From: Amoebidium appalachense
Lineage: Eukaryota; Ichthyosporea
Assembly (NCBI GenBank): GCA_963693365.1
Contig: CAVNZM010000003.1
Location: 11,842,001-11,906,000 of the forward strand
Length of the DNA stretch: 64,000 bases
Direction: 5' to 3'
The stretch's first letter is position 1. Each line of letters begins with the position of its first letter. Positions 20,339 through 31,480 of the stretch are shown here, piece after piece. The notes below the pieces were generated by a model. It made no database searches. It saw only the letters and a list, made by a program, of their open reading frames with translations, and had not been told where the DNA came from. Position numbers and translations under genes: made by a program.

Positions 20339-21617
20339 AGGGTGCATGCTGTAATTGTTGCTCAAGATGTCCAGATGGGCAGTTGGCTGACCGAGTCGGC
20401 ATGGCCCGCATTGACTGCCACTGTGCGAGAGTGCTGCGGCCTGTGGAGGCCACGCAGCATGCCCTGTATGCTGACGACTGTGGCTGGGTCGGCACAGATG
20501 CCGCTGCCATCAATCGTCAGCGTGAATCGTATCATGAAGTTAGCGGCCTGGCTGGTCTTCTCTCCAACGTCAAAACTGATGTGGCTACTGGTTCTTTGTC
20601 GTATATGGTGCTGTTAGGGCTTGAAATGCGTCGTTCTGAGATTTTGCGCCAGTATGGTGTTTCCTTGTGCCGTCTGGTGGCGGACACCCAGGCTGTTTTG
20701 TGTCGTGGTGTCGTCACGCGGCTCCGTTTGCAGAAGTTACTTGGTTAGTGGTTGTGGGCGACACTGCTGCAGAGGCCGCTTATGTCGGTTCTGAGTGCCG
20801 TCTACAGTTTTGTGGAGCAGCTTGGGGGCCGAGAACAGACAGCCCCTTCCACTGCCCATGGTGTGGGAGCTTCAGGCGATGCGTGCTTTGGCCCTGTTGA
20901 TCCGTTGTAATTTGCATTATGGGTTTGCTAGTCTGCACTGATGTTTTTTTGTTGGGTGGTGCAGTGGCAGTCCCGGGTGCTTCCAGCAACGCTTCTTCGC
21001 CATGTGCTGCCTTACTGCAACCGCTGCGGCCACTACAGCCAGCTGTCCGCTCCCGTGCAAGAGCCAAGCCCGTCTGCCCCCCGGCACCTATCCTTGCAGC
21101 GGTTGGTGACCGGTGGACAACCAACATCAGTCATCGTTGGCGCCAATGCGACCACATCAACATTCTGGAGGGAGATGCCTTGCTCCTGTTCGTCAATTAG
21201 GTCGGTCAACGGCTGCCCGGGGCTCCCGCTACCTCTGGGGCGTTGATTCCACGGCGCTGCTTGGGGCTGTTGCTAAGGGTCGTCTTTCAGCATCCCAACG
21301 CCTTAACCGTGTATGCGGCCACGTGGCTGTCTGCACGCTTGCCCTCGACATTTGTTTGTATTGTGTGTGGCTGCCGTCAGTCCACAATCCTGCAGCCGGT
21401 CCCTCGCAGTTTTCTGGCTGACCAGGCCATAAAACCCCCAACCCTCAAGGCCTACCGGGATACTGTTGTTGAGTTCCTGGATTGGTTGCCCCCTGGCGCC
21501 GACACCAAGGCCCCCGCCACACTGGACGTGGAGTATTTTGAGGAGTGTCATGCTATTGATCCATCGCCTGGCCAGCGTCAGCGCTGTGTCACCACAGCTG
21601 CCGGCATAAAGCATTTT
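20339..21617 (+). pseudogene. Divergent RT/RNase H-recombinase remnant
   Basis: Begins after motif A with QLADRVGMARIDCHC, then ALYADDCGWVGTDAAAIN (YADD in place of YVDD). It runs in frame to QKLLG-stop at 20748 and then in broken frames through the RNase H end and the recombinase N-terminus (LKAYRDTVVEFLDWLPPGAD). It stops at 21617 before the recombinase catalytic motifs. Substitutions are far more numerous than between the other copies, so it is an older insertion or a subfamily. Confidence 0.8.
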
Positions 21618-21835
21618 ATTCTTATGCCAATGTGTCGCCTTTACCAGCCCCAGCACGGGGATACTTGAGGTGTTGCCTGCTGACCCTAGATCTCAGGCAC
21701 ATGTGTGCTCCACACATGAGCAATCCAAAGCCTTATGAGGCAAGCCTAATGAGGCATGTGTGCTCCACTCTTGCCTTGCTGGCATGGGCGGGAAGAGACC
21801 ATGCCAGGGGGAAAGCGGGCGTCGCGACATAGCAC
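21618..21835 (-). mobile_element. Divergent B1 repeat and recombinase 3' tail
   Basis: ATTCTTATGCCAATGTGTCG through CCAGCCCCAGCACGGGG is a diverged B repeat. It is followed after about 60 bp by GTGCTCCACTCTTGCC and GAGACCATGCC, which align with the end of the recombinase ORF and its stop region in other copies. Confidence 0.5.
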
Positions 21836-21904
21836 ATGGGAGCAGGGAGCAAGATCCTTGGAAAATAAAAAGAAAATAAACATACCCAAAATACGAAGCT
21901 ATTA

Positions 21905-22064
21905 GACACGCACACGTGTGTGTGGGTGTGTGTGTGGCGTGTGTGTATGTGTGTGTGGTTGTGTAGGTGTGGGTGTGTGTGGGTGTGTGTGTGTGTAGGT
22001 GTGTTTGTGGATGGTGTGTGTGTGTGTGTGTGTGTGTGAGTGTGTGTGTAGGTGTGTGTGTGTG

Positions 22065-22098
<34 letters not shown>

Positions 22099-22105
22099 TG
22101 TAGGT

Positions 22106-22149
<44 letters not shown>

Positions 22150-22154
22150 TGTAG

Positions 22155-22186
<32 letters not shown>

Positions 22187-22212
22187 GTGTGTGTGTGTGT
22201 GTGTGTGTGTCA

Positions 22213-22261
<49 letters not shown>

Positions 22262-22291
22262 TGTGAGTGTGTGTGTAGGTGTGTGTGTGTG

Positions 22292-22325
<34 letters not shown>

Positions 22326-22327
22326 TG

Positions 22328-22385
<58 letters not shown>

Positions 22386-22386
22386 A

Positions 22387-22433
<47 letters not shown>

Positions 22434-22440
22434 TGCGGTG
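21905..22440. repeat. (GT)n microsatellite with higher-order repeats
   Basis: Pure GT blocks are separated by recurring short interruptions (GCGTTGTAGGTGTG, GTCATAGTGTG, GTGAGTGTG, GGGGTGTG). The order of interruptions around 22040-22220 recurs at 22265-22395, showing duplication of a block of roughly 200 bp. Not coding. Confidence 0.95.
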
Positions 22441-22505
22441 GGCGCGCACATTGACGGGTGCAAAACTAAAATTCCCCACGAAACTACTATATCAAATTAC
22501 AAATC

Positions 22506-23430
22506 AAAATACGTGGGACGGACCATCGGCAGGGTTGCCAGCCGAAGGAAGCCAGAGCCAAAAGAGACGGATATCAAGGGCCAGCGAATAAGCAGCCACT
22601 TGGCGGCAGACACGATTCAGGCGGTGGGAGGCCAAGCGGCCCTTGGCTACAGCACCCAGGAGTGCAGTAGAGTCCAGAACCCACACGTAGCGGCGGCTGC
22701 GGGCTGAGCAGGAACGGTCCAAGCGGCGCAATCAAGCAGCAGACTCTCTCCTTCCAGAATGTTGGTGTGGTCGTCGTAGCGCCAACGGTGGCTGATGCCA
22801 CAGTGTGGTGCTCCAACGGCCCGCATTAAGGGCAGCCAAGACTGAGGCAGGGGGGGCAGGGACACAGGGCTGGGTGTCTGGGGTGGAAGCCAGCCAGGGT
22901 GGTGTAGTGGCCAAGACGTTTGCAGAAGGGCAGGACATCCTAGAGAAGACCAGAGGGCAACACACAGGAAACCACAGCACCACCCACCTCGGAGGCGTCC
23001 GAGCAGAATTATGGTGGGTGCAAAGGCTAAGTGTAGGTCGCCGCGCAGGAGAGGGGCGAGGGCACATAGAGTTTCGAGCTCCCAAGCGACCGCAGGCAGA
23101 AGGGGAAGCGCCTTGGGACCAAGACGGGCACTCAGTTGGTAGGCGGCATCAAGAACGGAGAGGGCGGACCGCTGCAACAACAAAACCCACACCCACCAGC
23201 CAAGTAGCTGCTGCAGTTGAAGCTTGCTGACGGTGCCACGACGGAGCACAGCACGAGTCTCCACCAGGAGGCAGGCTAGAGAAGTTGGGGCTGGGTGCAC
23301 CAACCCAAAGCGGAGCATTTCCAAACCCAACAGGCCCCTGGGCTTGGAGGAAACGGCAACAACATCTTTGGTGGGGTTGGCAGGCAAACCCGCCGGACCG
23401 GTGACGCGATGATAATCTCGCTGCTGCTCC
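22506..23430 (-). pseudogene. Family-2 RT/RNase H remnant
   Basis: Minus strand from YHRVTGPAGLPANPTKDVVA through LLGLEMLRFGLVHPA, QLQQLLGWWVWVLLLQRSAL and the RNase H motifs NILEGESLLL, LDSTALLGAVAKGR and LPSAGNPADGPS. It is alignable along its whole length with family 1 but strongly diverged, with at least three frame changes and one stop. RT motifs A to C lie upstream of the fragment and are missing. A related N-terminal RT fragment is at 41552-42056. Confidence 0.75.
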
Positions 23431-23628
23431 CGCAGGGCACGGGGGTTAGTGGGGCTGTCCACGCTGCGCCGATGACTGGTTCGGGATTGACAGTCCATCG
23501 GATCTCCGATCGACCACATTTGACATATTTGGGTTTTTTGTAAGTCCATCGGATCGGAGCGTCCAGACTGGTCACGGTTTGACGGCAACGTTGACGCTAT
23601 ATTCAACTTATTTTCTGATGCAGTGTAT
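23431..23628. other. Unassigned sequence
   Basis: Short region containing an inverted pair GTCCATCGGATC/GATCGACC and a near copy GTCCATCGGATCGG. No gene seen. Confidence 0.3.
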
Positions 23629-24962
23629 ATTCTTATGCCAACGTCGTCTTTACCAGCCCCAGCAAGGGGATACATGAGCCGGTGCCTGTGGATCAATCTC
23701 ACAAGCAGGCACAGGTGTGCTCCACAGGAGCAATGAAAAGAATGACAAATGTCATACAGAAACATGCTCAAAAAACGTAGCCTAGTGCCTAAATAGGCAA
23801 AGGGTGTGGTGGGTGGGCAAAAACTTAGCTAAAAAATTGGGCCTAAAGAGACCTAAACGCGCTCAGTAGCGCCGCAACTGACCTCCCTGGGGCCGCGCCA
23901 GCTCATTATAGAGCGCGGCCCACATTTTTGCCTATGGAAATATGAAGAAATGACTTAGAACCTATCAAATCCATGAAATCTACCAAAATGGAATTTTTGC
24001 TGCACATCAACCAATGAAAAATTTTCACAAGTGGCTAAAACCCCTAGATCATAAAGACCAAATCGATTGCCGCCCATTTCGGACTAGATATAACTCAAAC
24101 TCATCAATATATCCATATGGCATATCCCACAGAACATAAAAACAGCTACAGCTCCCTAAATAAAAATGCTTCTTATGCCAACATCGTCTTTACCAGCCCC
24201 AGCAAGGGGATACATGAGCCGGTGCCTGTGGATCAATCTCACAAGCAGGCACAGGTGTGCTCCACAGGAGCAATGAAAAGAATGACAAATGTCATACAGA
24301 AACATGCTCAAAAAACGTAGCCTAGTGCCTAAATAGGCAAAGGGTGTGGTGGGTGGGCAAAAACTTAGCTAAAAAATTGGGCCTAAAGAGACCTAAACGC
24401 GCTCAGTAGCGCCGCAACTGACCTCCCTGGGGCCGCGCCAGCTCATTATAGAGCGCGGCCCACATTTTTGCCTATGGAAATATGAAGAAATGACTTAGAA
24501 CCTATCAAATCCATGAAATCTACCAAAATGGAATTTTTGCTGCACATCAACCAATGAATAATTTTCACAAGTGGCTAAAACCCCTAGATCATAAAGACCA
24601 AATCGATTGCCGCCCATTTCGGACTAGATATAACTCAAACTCATCAATATATCCATATGGCATATCCCACAGAACATAAAAACAGCTACAGCTCCCTAAA
24701 TAAAAATGCTAGCAGCCTGAAACTTTGCACACACATCAAACACACCATGGCCTACAGCATTATATTACCACGAAGTTTACATCACACTCGCAACACACAA
24801 TTTCACTCCAACGGGGCTATCTAATTCTCCTGCAAAGAAAACACGTTTACAAACTTAATATTCTTATGCCAACGTCGTCTTTACCAGCCCCAGCAAGAGG
24901 GTACATGAGCCGGTGCCTGTGGATCAATCTCACAAGCAGGCACAGGTGTGCTCCACCACTCC

Positions 24963-25985
24963 CTACCTGGCACGGGAAGGAACGAACCATGCCGTGGGTG
25001 ACTGACGCAGCGCTGCAGCCCGGGTAAGGAGCGACGCAGGCACGCGAATAGAAAGAACAAGAGACTGGCCGGCCTGCACATACCGGCGGAGGGAGGCATG
25101 CGATCTCCATCGACCACGCAGAGCAATCGTCTCTACTGAAACACCCCTGACATAGTCTCTCGAGGCACCATCATGGCGAAGACTGTGAAGATGGAACCCA
25201 TATCGTTGAGGCCGAGGGAGTCACATGCCGCTTGGAATTTGGCACGCAGAACATCATACGAGAAAGGAAACAGCCGCGCAGAAGGGGGGGCGGGGCGCCA
25301 CGGAACCAGAAAGACAGGATGGCCAACAGGGACGGATCGGTGATGGGCACAAACTGATTTGGACCGGTCTTGGTGTCGGCCAGGCGGATGCCGCCTGTAC
25401 CGGGTGGCATGTCGTGGGGGAACGGGGTCGTCGGGCAATATAAGATCCGCACGGGTGAGCATAAGCAACTCACTGACACGAAAATAACACTCAAATCCAA
25501 GCAAAACAGCAATACCAAACAAGGGGCCAATTTTGGAATACAAATAATGGCCAATGACGAGGACCAATGAAAACGGAAGCGGGGGCGTAGTCGTTGCTGG
25601 AACAAGCCGGTTCCAGCCCTGCAGGCTCCGTTGGGCGGCCTGCAGGTGTGGACCCAGGCGTGGCATGAAATGCTTGATGCCGGCAGCTGTGTTGACACAG
25701 TGCTGACGCTGGCCACGCGATGGATCAATGGCATAACACTCCTCAAAATACTCCACCAGGTAGGTCGTCCAGTTCGGCGGGGGACTTGGTGTCGGTACCA
25801 GGGGGCAACCAATCCAGGAACTCAACAACAGCATCCCGGTAGGCCTTGAGGGTTGGGGGCTTTATGGCCTGGTCAGCCAGAAAACCGCGAGGGACCATCT
25901 GCAGGATTGTGGGCCGACGGCAGCCACACACAATACAAACGAATGTCGAGGGCAAGCGTGTAGGCAGCCACCTGGCGGCATACAC
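24963..25985 (-). pseudogene. Tyrosine recombinase of copy 5
   Basis: Same protein as in copy 9 (residues IKPPTLKAYRDAVVEFLDWL, YFRVSELLMLTRADL) but broken by a 1-nt insertion near 25760, a 1-nt insertion near 25421, the 5-nt G-tract insertion near 25285-25300 shared with copy 2, and a small deletion near 25202. The HxxR and Tyr boxes are readable only in a shifted frame. Confidence 0.85.
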
Positions 25986-27920
25986 GGTTCAGGCGTCGGG
26001 ATGCTGAACGACCCTTAGCAACAGCTCCAAGCAGCGCCGTCGAATCAAGGCCCCAAAGGTAGCGGGAGCCCCTGGCAGCCGTAGACCGACCCAATCGACG
26101 AAGCCCCAGGAGCAAGGCTTCTCCCTCCAGAATGTTGATGTGGTCGGAGTGGAGATGAATGATGTTGGTGGTCCACCGGCCACCAACAGCTGCCAGGATA
26201 GGTGCCGGGGGGGCGGACGGGCTTGGCTCGTGCACAGGACCAGACAGCTGGCTGTAGTGGCCACGCCGGTTGCAGTGAGGCAGCACTTCGCGGAGAAGCG
26301 TTGCTGGAAGCACCCGGGACACCACTGCACCACCCAACAAGGAAGCATCAGTGCAGAACATGGTGCTAGCAAACCCAGAACACAAATCACAACGCATCAA
26401 AGAGGCCAAAGCACACATCGCCTGAAGCTCCCACACCACGGGCGGGGGAAGGGGCTGTTCCCGACCCCCCAGCTGCTCCACAAAACTGTAGACGGCACTC
26501 AGAACCGACAAAAGCGGCCGCTGCAGCAGTGCCGCCCACACCCAACCACCAAGCAACTGCTGCAAACGGAGCTGCGTGACGACACCACGACGCAACACGG
26601 CCTGGGTTTCCGCCACCAGACGGCACAAGGAAGCGCCAGACGGGCGCAATATCCCAGAGCGATGCATTTCCAGGCCTAGCAGCACCATAGAGGACGACGA
26701 ACCAGCAGCCACATCCTTCTTGACATTGGAGGGAAGACCAGCCGGGCCGGTGACGCCATGATACGATTCACGCTGACGATTGATGGCGGTGGCATCTGTG
26801 CCGACCCAGCCACAGTCGTCCACATACAGGGCATGCTGCGTGGCCTCCACAGGCCGCGGCACTATCGCACAGAGGCGCTCAATGCGGGGCATGCCGGCTC
26901 GGTCAGCCAACTGCCCATGGACGTCTTGAGCCACAAGCACAGAATGCACCCAGCCCATGGGCACGGTCTTGACGGCCGGGTACACAAGCCGGTCGGGCCC
27001 AGAAATGCCAACAGCCTCCGAAGACACAGGCGGCAATCCGAAGTACCGCCACAGCCACTCCGGGGCAAGAAGACGATGGAACTGGTTGTCCATGTCCGAC
27101 TTGCCAAAATAGAGGCAATCCTCAGGCCCCAGCAACAGATCGGCAAAATCGGCAGGGTTGGGCAGTTGCACCTGGAGGGCAGGATGATCACGGGCAAAGA
27201 ACAGGTTGCCACGGCGGCCGTCAAAAATGACGCGGGCTCTGGTGTCTTAGGGGACCCCAAACAGCCCATTGATGGCCAGTGGTTTTTCCTTCGCCTCGAA
27301 ATAGTGAACCATGCCGCAGTCTTGAAGCCGAAGAAGCAGGGGACCGTATTCCCCACTGGGAACGTGATGCGCCTGTCGGATGCGGCGCAGCTCTGCAGGT
27401 GTCGGCGGAACAGGCTTGAGAAGGCCGCCGTTGCAGTTGGCCAAAAACGGCTGCAGCGTAGGAGACAAAAACTGCAACACGTCCACTGTGGCTCCAACCC
27501 CAGGGGGTGGCAAAGCGGCATTTGCCGCCGTGAGAGGTAGCCATCCTGTCAATACAGGGTAGGCCCCGGGGAACGCAGCCAAGACACTACTCGCAGGCTG
27601 AGCCTCGTAGACACCCGCGCGTATAGCATCGTAGCTGGCCCTAAGGACAAAGGTCCACAGGGCATGGTGGTGACTGTTCACCAACCGGGTCGGGAATGGG
27701 CAAGGGCCGCCTGCCCACAGCTCGTTGAGGGCACCAAGACAACGGTTAGCCAAGGTAACCCCCTTCAGGCAGTGAGACAGACGTTGCCGACGGCGTTGAC
27801 TCCGTAGACGGGCTTGTCCAGAACGGTCCGGCACAGGAATGGCCGGAACAGGAAACAAATCAGAGGCGGCAAAGACATGACGGGCATAGCTGTGGAATCC
27901 TTAGAAAAATTAGGGGGCAT
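25873..27920 (-). pseudogene. RT/RNase H of copy 5
   Basis: A 1-nt deletion just after the start (about 27885, ACGGGCAT in place of ACGTGGCAT) and one nonsense codon (VP-stop at about 27248) break the N-terminal third. From 27171 to 25873 the frame is open through motif A (SDMDNQFHRL), YVDD and all RNase H motifs to PADGPSRFSG, with a short deletion near 26150. This is one of the longest open RT/RNase H frames in the window. Confidence 0.85.
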
Positions 27921-27997
27921 ATTTAATCAAGGGCACGTGGCAGGAAACCACAAGAAAATAATATACAGAACCGCGTGCCGAACCCCCAAAGGGCCGT

Positions 27998-30259
27998 TTA
28001 GGCCCTGTGCCCACCGGTCCCCGGAGGGGTCGATGGACCGGCTCCGGATGGGCCACTGCCGGGACCGCGCCGAGCCCGGGTGACTTCGGCGAGGGTCTTG
28101 GCTTGACGAACAGCCCGGGTGGCCAAGGCAGGGGGCAGGGGCAGGCTGCGCGCAGGGAGCTCCTTAAACTGCTCTGCAACAGCCCAGTCCCCGTTGGACT
28201 GATCAGCAGTCTGCACAGCCAGCAGACGGCGCACACCAACTTCCACAGCAGGTGACTCCTTGCGGGCCTTAGGGTCGGCGGCCAGCAGCAGATCCAGCAT
28301 ACGGGCAAGCGTCAGAGCCTCCCGTTTGTTGCGGTAGCTGACCCAATCCGCCGCGTGGACAGCCGCAGTGACCGAGGCCTGGTCAGCCAAGGTGCTCACG
28401 TCGGCCGGTTCGCTATGATGGCCCGCCCGGCCGGGCCGGCAAATCGGGCCAAAAGTCCCCGACCCGAACATTTTGCATATAATTTGAGAAATTGTGGGGA
28501 GAGAATTCTCTAACAGTTTTCCACCAAAATTTGCTACGTACTAAATATATATGTAAACTCTTATTCTGTAAATTTTCAATCAATTCTGACATTGGGTTTT
28601 TTGGCAAAGCTCACAACAGCGATGGTACCTTTTCTTGGTTTGAGGTGCGACCCGAAAATTGGTGACACTGTAGCGTGACAACCCAATGTCAGATCGAGTT
28701 GAAACTTGGTTAACCCCAAGGTCATTGGCTTACAAGCTTATGTGCAAAATTTGACCTATGGTTGTTTGTCTTTATGCGACACAGGAAGGACGCGCTTTGG
28801 CCGGTTTTCAGCCGTAAAAAAGTGAAAAATGGCAACAAACTGCGTTGGCCGCTGTACTGCACAGCGTGTGAGCCATTCGTCATCTAAAACTGATCAGTGC
28901 GGCGGGTGGCAAGATGGTAACAAAGCGATAAGAAATTGTTTACGTGAACCAATCATAGACGAGAACTAAGAAATATGCGGGTAAATGGGAATTTTCGGCC
29001 CACATATTGGTGACAAAGCAAAGGACGCTAAGGAGCATGTAGTTACGGTCAACATTGTACATATAATCTACAAATAATAAATATAATGTATAAGTAAATG
29101 ATAAAAATCATTATATTACTATTTAATACAGCTTAAATACTGAATGGGAATGGGCAGATAGGAGTGGTACCGCGATCATGAAAAAGGAATTTTGCAACGC
29201 TCAAGCGTGGTTTGATTGGTCGGCATGCGTTCTATATAACAAGCAAGGACTTAGACTCACACGTGCGGCGACATTGTCCTTGTTCGCGTGCATGTGCATA
29301 CCTGTACGTACGGTGTTTAATAATCTTTAAAGCCTTTTACATAATTCAAATCTGTGTGTTATCGTTTATTGCTATATCCTGTTTCATGCTTTCGCCGCGC
29401 TCTGATCGATTGGGTGCCCGTCAGGAGTGTCTCTGCCGTGAGCTGGGCATTCGCATTCCACAGATCGCGTCGAATGGCTCGTGTAATTGGCTGCAGATCT
29501 TTCGCGGCTCTCGGCGAACTTTGGCCCGGATCCGCCCTGAACCGCTTGTATCCGCGGCGAACCGGCCGGGTGGGCCCTCATAGCGAACCGGCCGACGTGG
29601 CTCTTGAGGTAGGAAGGGGCCAGACGTTCTTTGACGCGCAGGTTGACTTTGGCGCCGATGGAGAGCAGATAACGGCTGGGGTTGGGTTTGGAACGGCCAG
29701 AGGAACGACGGCTGCGAGAGGAACGACCGTAGCCACTGCTGCTGGAATCAGAATCCTCACTCGACGATGGGGTGTCTTCACTGCCGGTGTCGTACGCAGA
29801 GACAGGCTCCTTGCCCTTGGCCCGCGCAGACAGCGTGCTCAGCAGGCCGCCGGCAGAGGGCTTCTTGGGGCGACCAGACTGGGCAACAGAGAGGGCTTGC
29901 ACTTGGGCAGAAAGCGCCTGCAGCTGCTCTTGGACGTCTACACCGTCAGAACGCCGCTGGGGAGAGGGCGACCCAGGTGGGGGGGAGGCACGGCCGCTGC
30001 GAGGAGTGCGACAGAGCAAGTGCAGCTGGTCGGTGACTTTCCAACTGACCATCTCAGGGTCATCAAAAGCCACCGAGCGCGTCTTGAGGGCTGAAACTAC
30101 ACTGTTGACGGTTTCTGCCGGCAGGCTGTTCCAGGGGAGGGCGTTGGACTGCAAAACGGCCAGACTTTTGAGACTTGGGTCGTCCGCATCGGTAGAGATC
30201 TCCAAAAGCTTTTCGAGGAGAGCGGCCCCCTTGGCGACCAGAGCAGGAGGAGGGGCCAT
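27998..30259 (-). pseudogene. Gag-like ORF1 of copy 5, split by a TIR element
   Basis: The 5' part (30259-29600) encodes MAPPPALVAKG up to APSYLKS. The 3' part (28396-27998) resumes at TLADQASVTAAVHAAD and ends GTGGHRA-stop. The gag frame would be continuous if the 1203-bp insertion plus one 3-bp duplication were absent, so gag was intact when interrupted. Confidence 0.85.
28397..29599. mobile_element. 1.2-kb non-autonomous DNA transposon with CAC...GTG terminal inverted repeats
   Basis: Terminal inverted repeats of about 36 bp begin CACGTCGGCCGGTTCGCTAT on both sides, with two mismatches within the first 36 positions. The insertion is bounded by GCT on each side (28394-28396 and 29600-29602), a 3-bp target duplication that can be proved because other gag copies show the empty site. 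No ORF with recognisable transposase motifs is present; the interior is AT-richer and unrelated to anything else in the window. CAC termini with a 3-bp duplication recall CACTA/EnSpm-type elements, but the termini are not CACTA, so the superfamily is left open. Confidence 0.85.
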
Positions 30260-30488
30260 TGCAATGCTCACAAACCAGACTAGAGCACGAAAACTTGAAA
30301 ACGAAGACTGGAAAATGCAAAAACGCGGGAAAACCGACACCGCAAAAAACGTCCGAAAACCAGCTAAAACGCAATGGCGCGCACGCAAAACTCTTACCAG
30401 ATGCTGCCGAAGCTAAGCGCGCGCTCCTGGGCAAAAAAACAACTAGCGAAAAAACGAACAACAGCGCGAAAAACGGGGACTAGAGTTG

Positions 30489-30972
30489 CAAAAACTTAGC
30501 TAAAAAATTGGGCCTAAAGAGACCTAAACGCGCTCAGTAGCGCCGCAACTGACCTCCCTGGGGCCGCGCGCCCCACATTTTTGCCTATGGAAATATGAAG
30601 AAATGACTTAAAACCTATCAAATCCATGAAATCTACCAAAATGGAATTTTTGCTGCACATCAACCAATGAAAAATTTTCACAAGTGGCTGAAACCCCTAG
30701 ATCATAAAGACCAAATCGATTGCCGCCCATTTCGGACTAGATATAACTCAAACTCATCAATATATCCATATGGCATATCCCACAGAACATAAAAACAGCT
30801 ACAGCTCCCTAAATAAAAATGCTAGCAGCCTGAAACTTTGCACACCCATCCAACACACCATGGCCTACAACATTGTACTACCACGAAGTTTACAGCACAC
30901 TCGCAACACACAATTTCACTCCAACGGGGCTATCTAATTCTCCTGCAAAGAACACACGTTTACAAACTTTAT
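30489..30972 (-). repeat. A1 repeat of copy 5
   Basis: A repeat with the hairpin region shortened (CCGCGCGCCCCACA: the loop and one arm are deleted around 30567). Its tip TTTACAAACTTTATAT directly abuts the recombinase fragment of copy 6. Confidence 0.85.
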
Positions 30973-30974
30973 AT

Positions 30975-31480
30975 CAAATTCAAGCAAAACAGCATAACCA
31001 AACAAGGGGCCAATTTTGGAATACAAATGATGGCCAATAACGAGGACCAATGAAAACGGAAGCGGGGGCGTGGTCTTTGCTGGAACAAACCGGTTCCAGC
31101 CCTGCAGGCTCCGTTGGGCGGCCTGCAGGTGTAGACACAGGCGTGGCATGAAATGCTTGATGCCGGCAGCTGTCTTGACACAGCGCTGACGCTGGCAAGC
31201 GATGGATCAATGGCATAACACTCCTCAAAATACTCCACCAGGAGGTCGTCCAGTTCGGCGGGGGACTTGGTGTCGGTGCCAGGGGGCAACCAATCCAGGA
31301 ATGCAACAACAGCATCCCGGTAGGCCGTGAGGGTTGGGGGCTTTATGGCCTGGTCAGCCAGAAAACCGCGAGGGACCATCTGCAGGATTGTGGGCTGACG
31401 GCAGCCACACACAATACAAACGAATGTGGAGGGCAAGCATGTAGGAGCCACCTGGCGGCATACACGGTTAAGGCGTCGTG
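30975..31480 (-). pseudogene. Recombinase N-terminal fragment of copy 6
   Basis: From the core-binding region (LTAYRDAVVAFLDWLPPGTD) to about LLEFDIK. It is truncated before box I, so no catalytic residue remains. A deletion near 31196 and one near 31445 shift the frame. Confidence 0.8.

Larger units (their letters stand above)
23629..30972 (-). mobile_element. Copy 5: family-1 element with extra head and a DNA-transposon insertion
   Basis: Minus order: A1 (30972-30489), leader, gag (split), RT/RNase H, recombinase, B1 (24957-24861), A2 (24860-24357), spacer, B2 (24264-24168), truncated A (24167-23819), spacer, B2' (23725-23629). The extra A-B2' head and a 5-nt insertion in the recombinase are shared with copy 2 alone. 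The flanks of the two copies differ, so the extended form was mobilised or copied as a unit. Confidence 0.85.

Noticed and set aside
28397-29599. TIR element as a P element like that at 35310
   Set aside because: Different terminal sequence and a 3-bp rather than 7- to 8-bp duplication.
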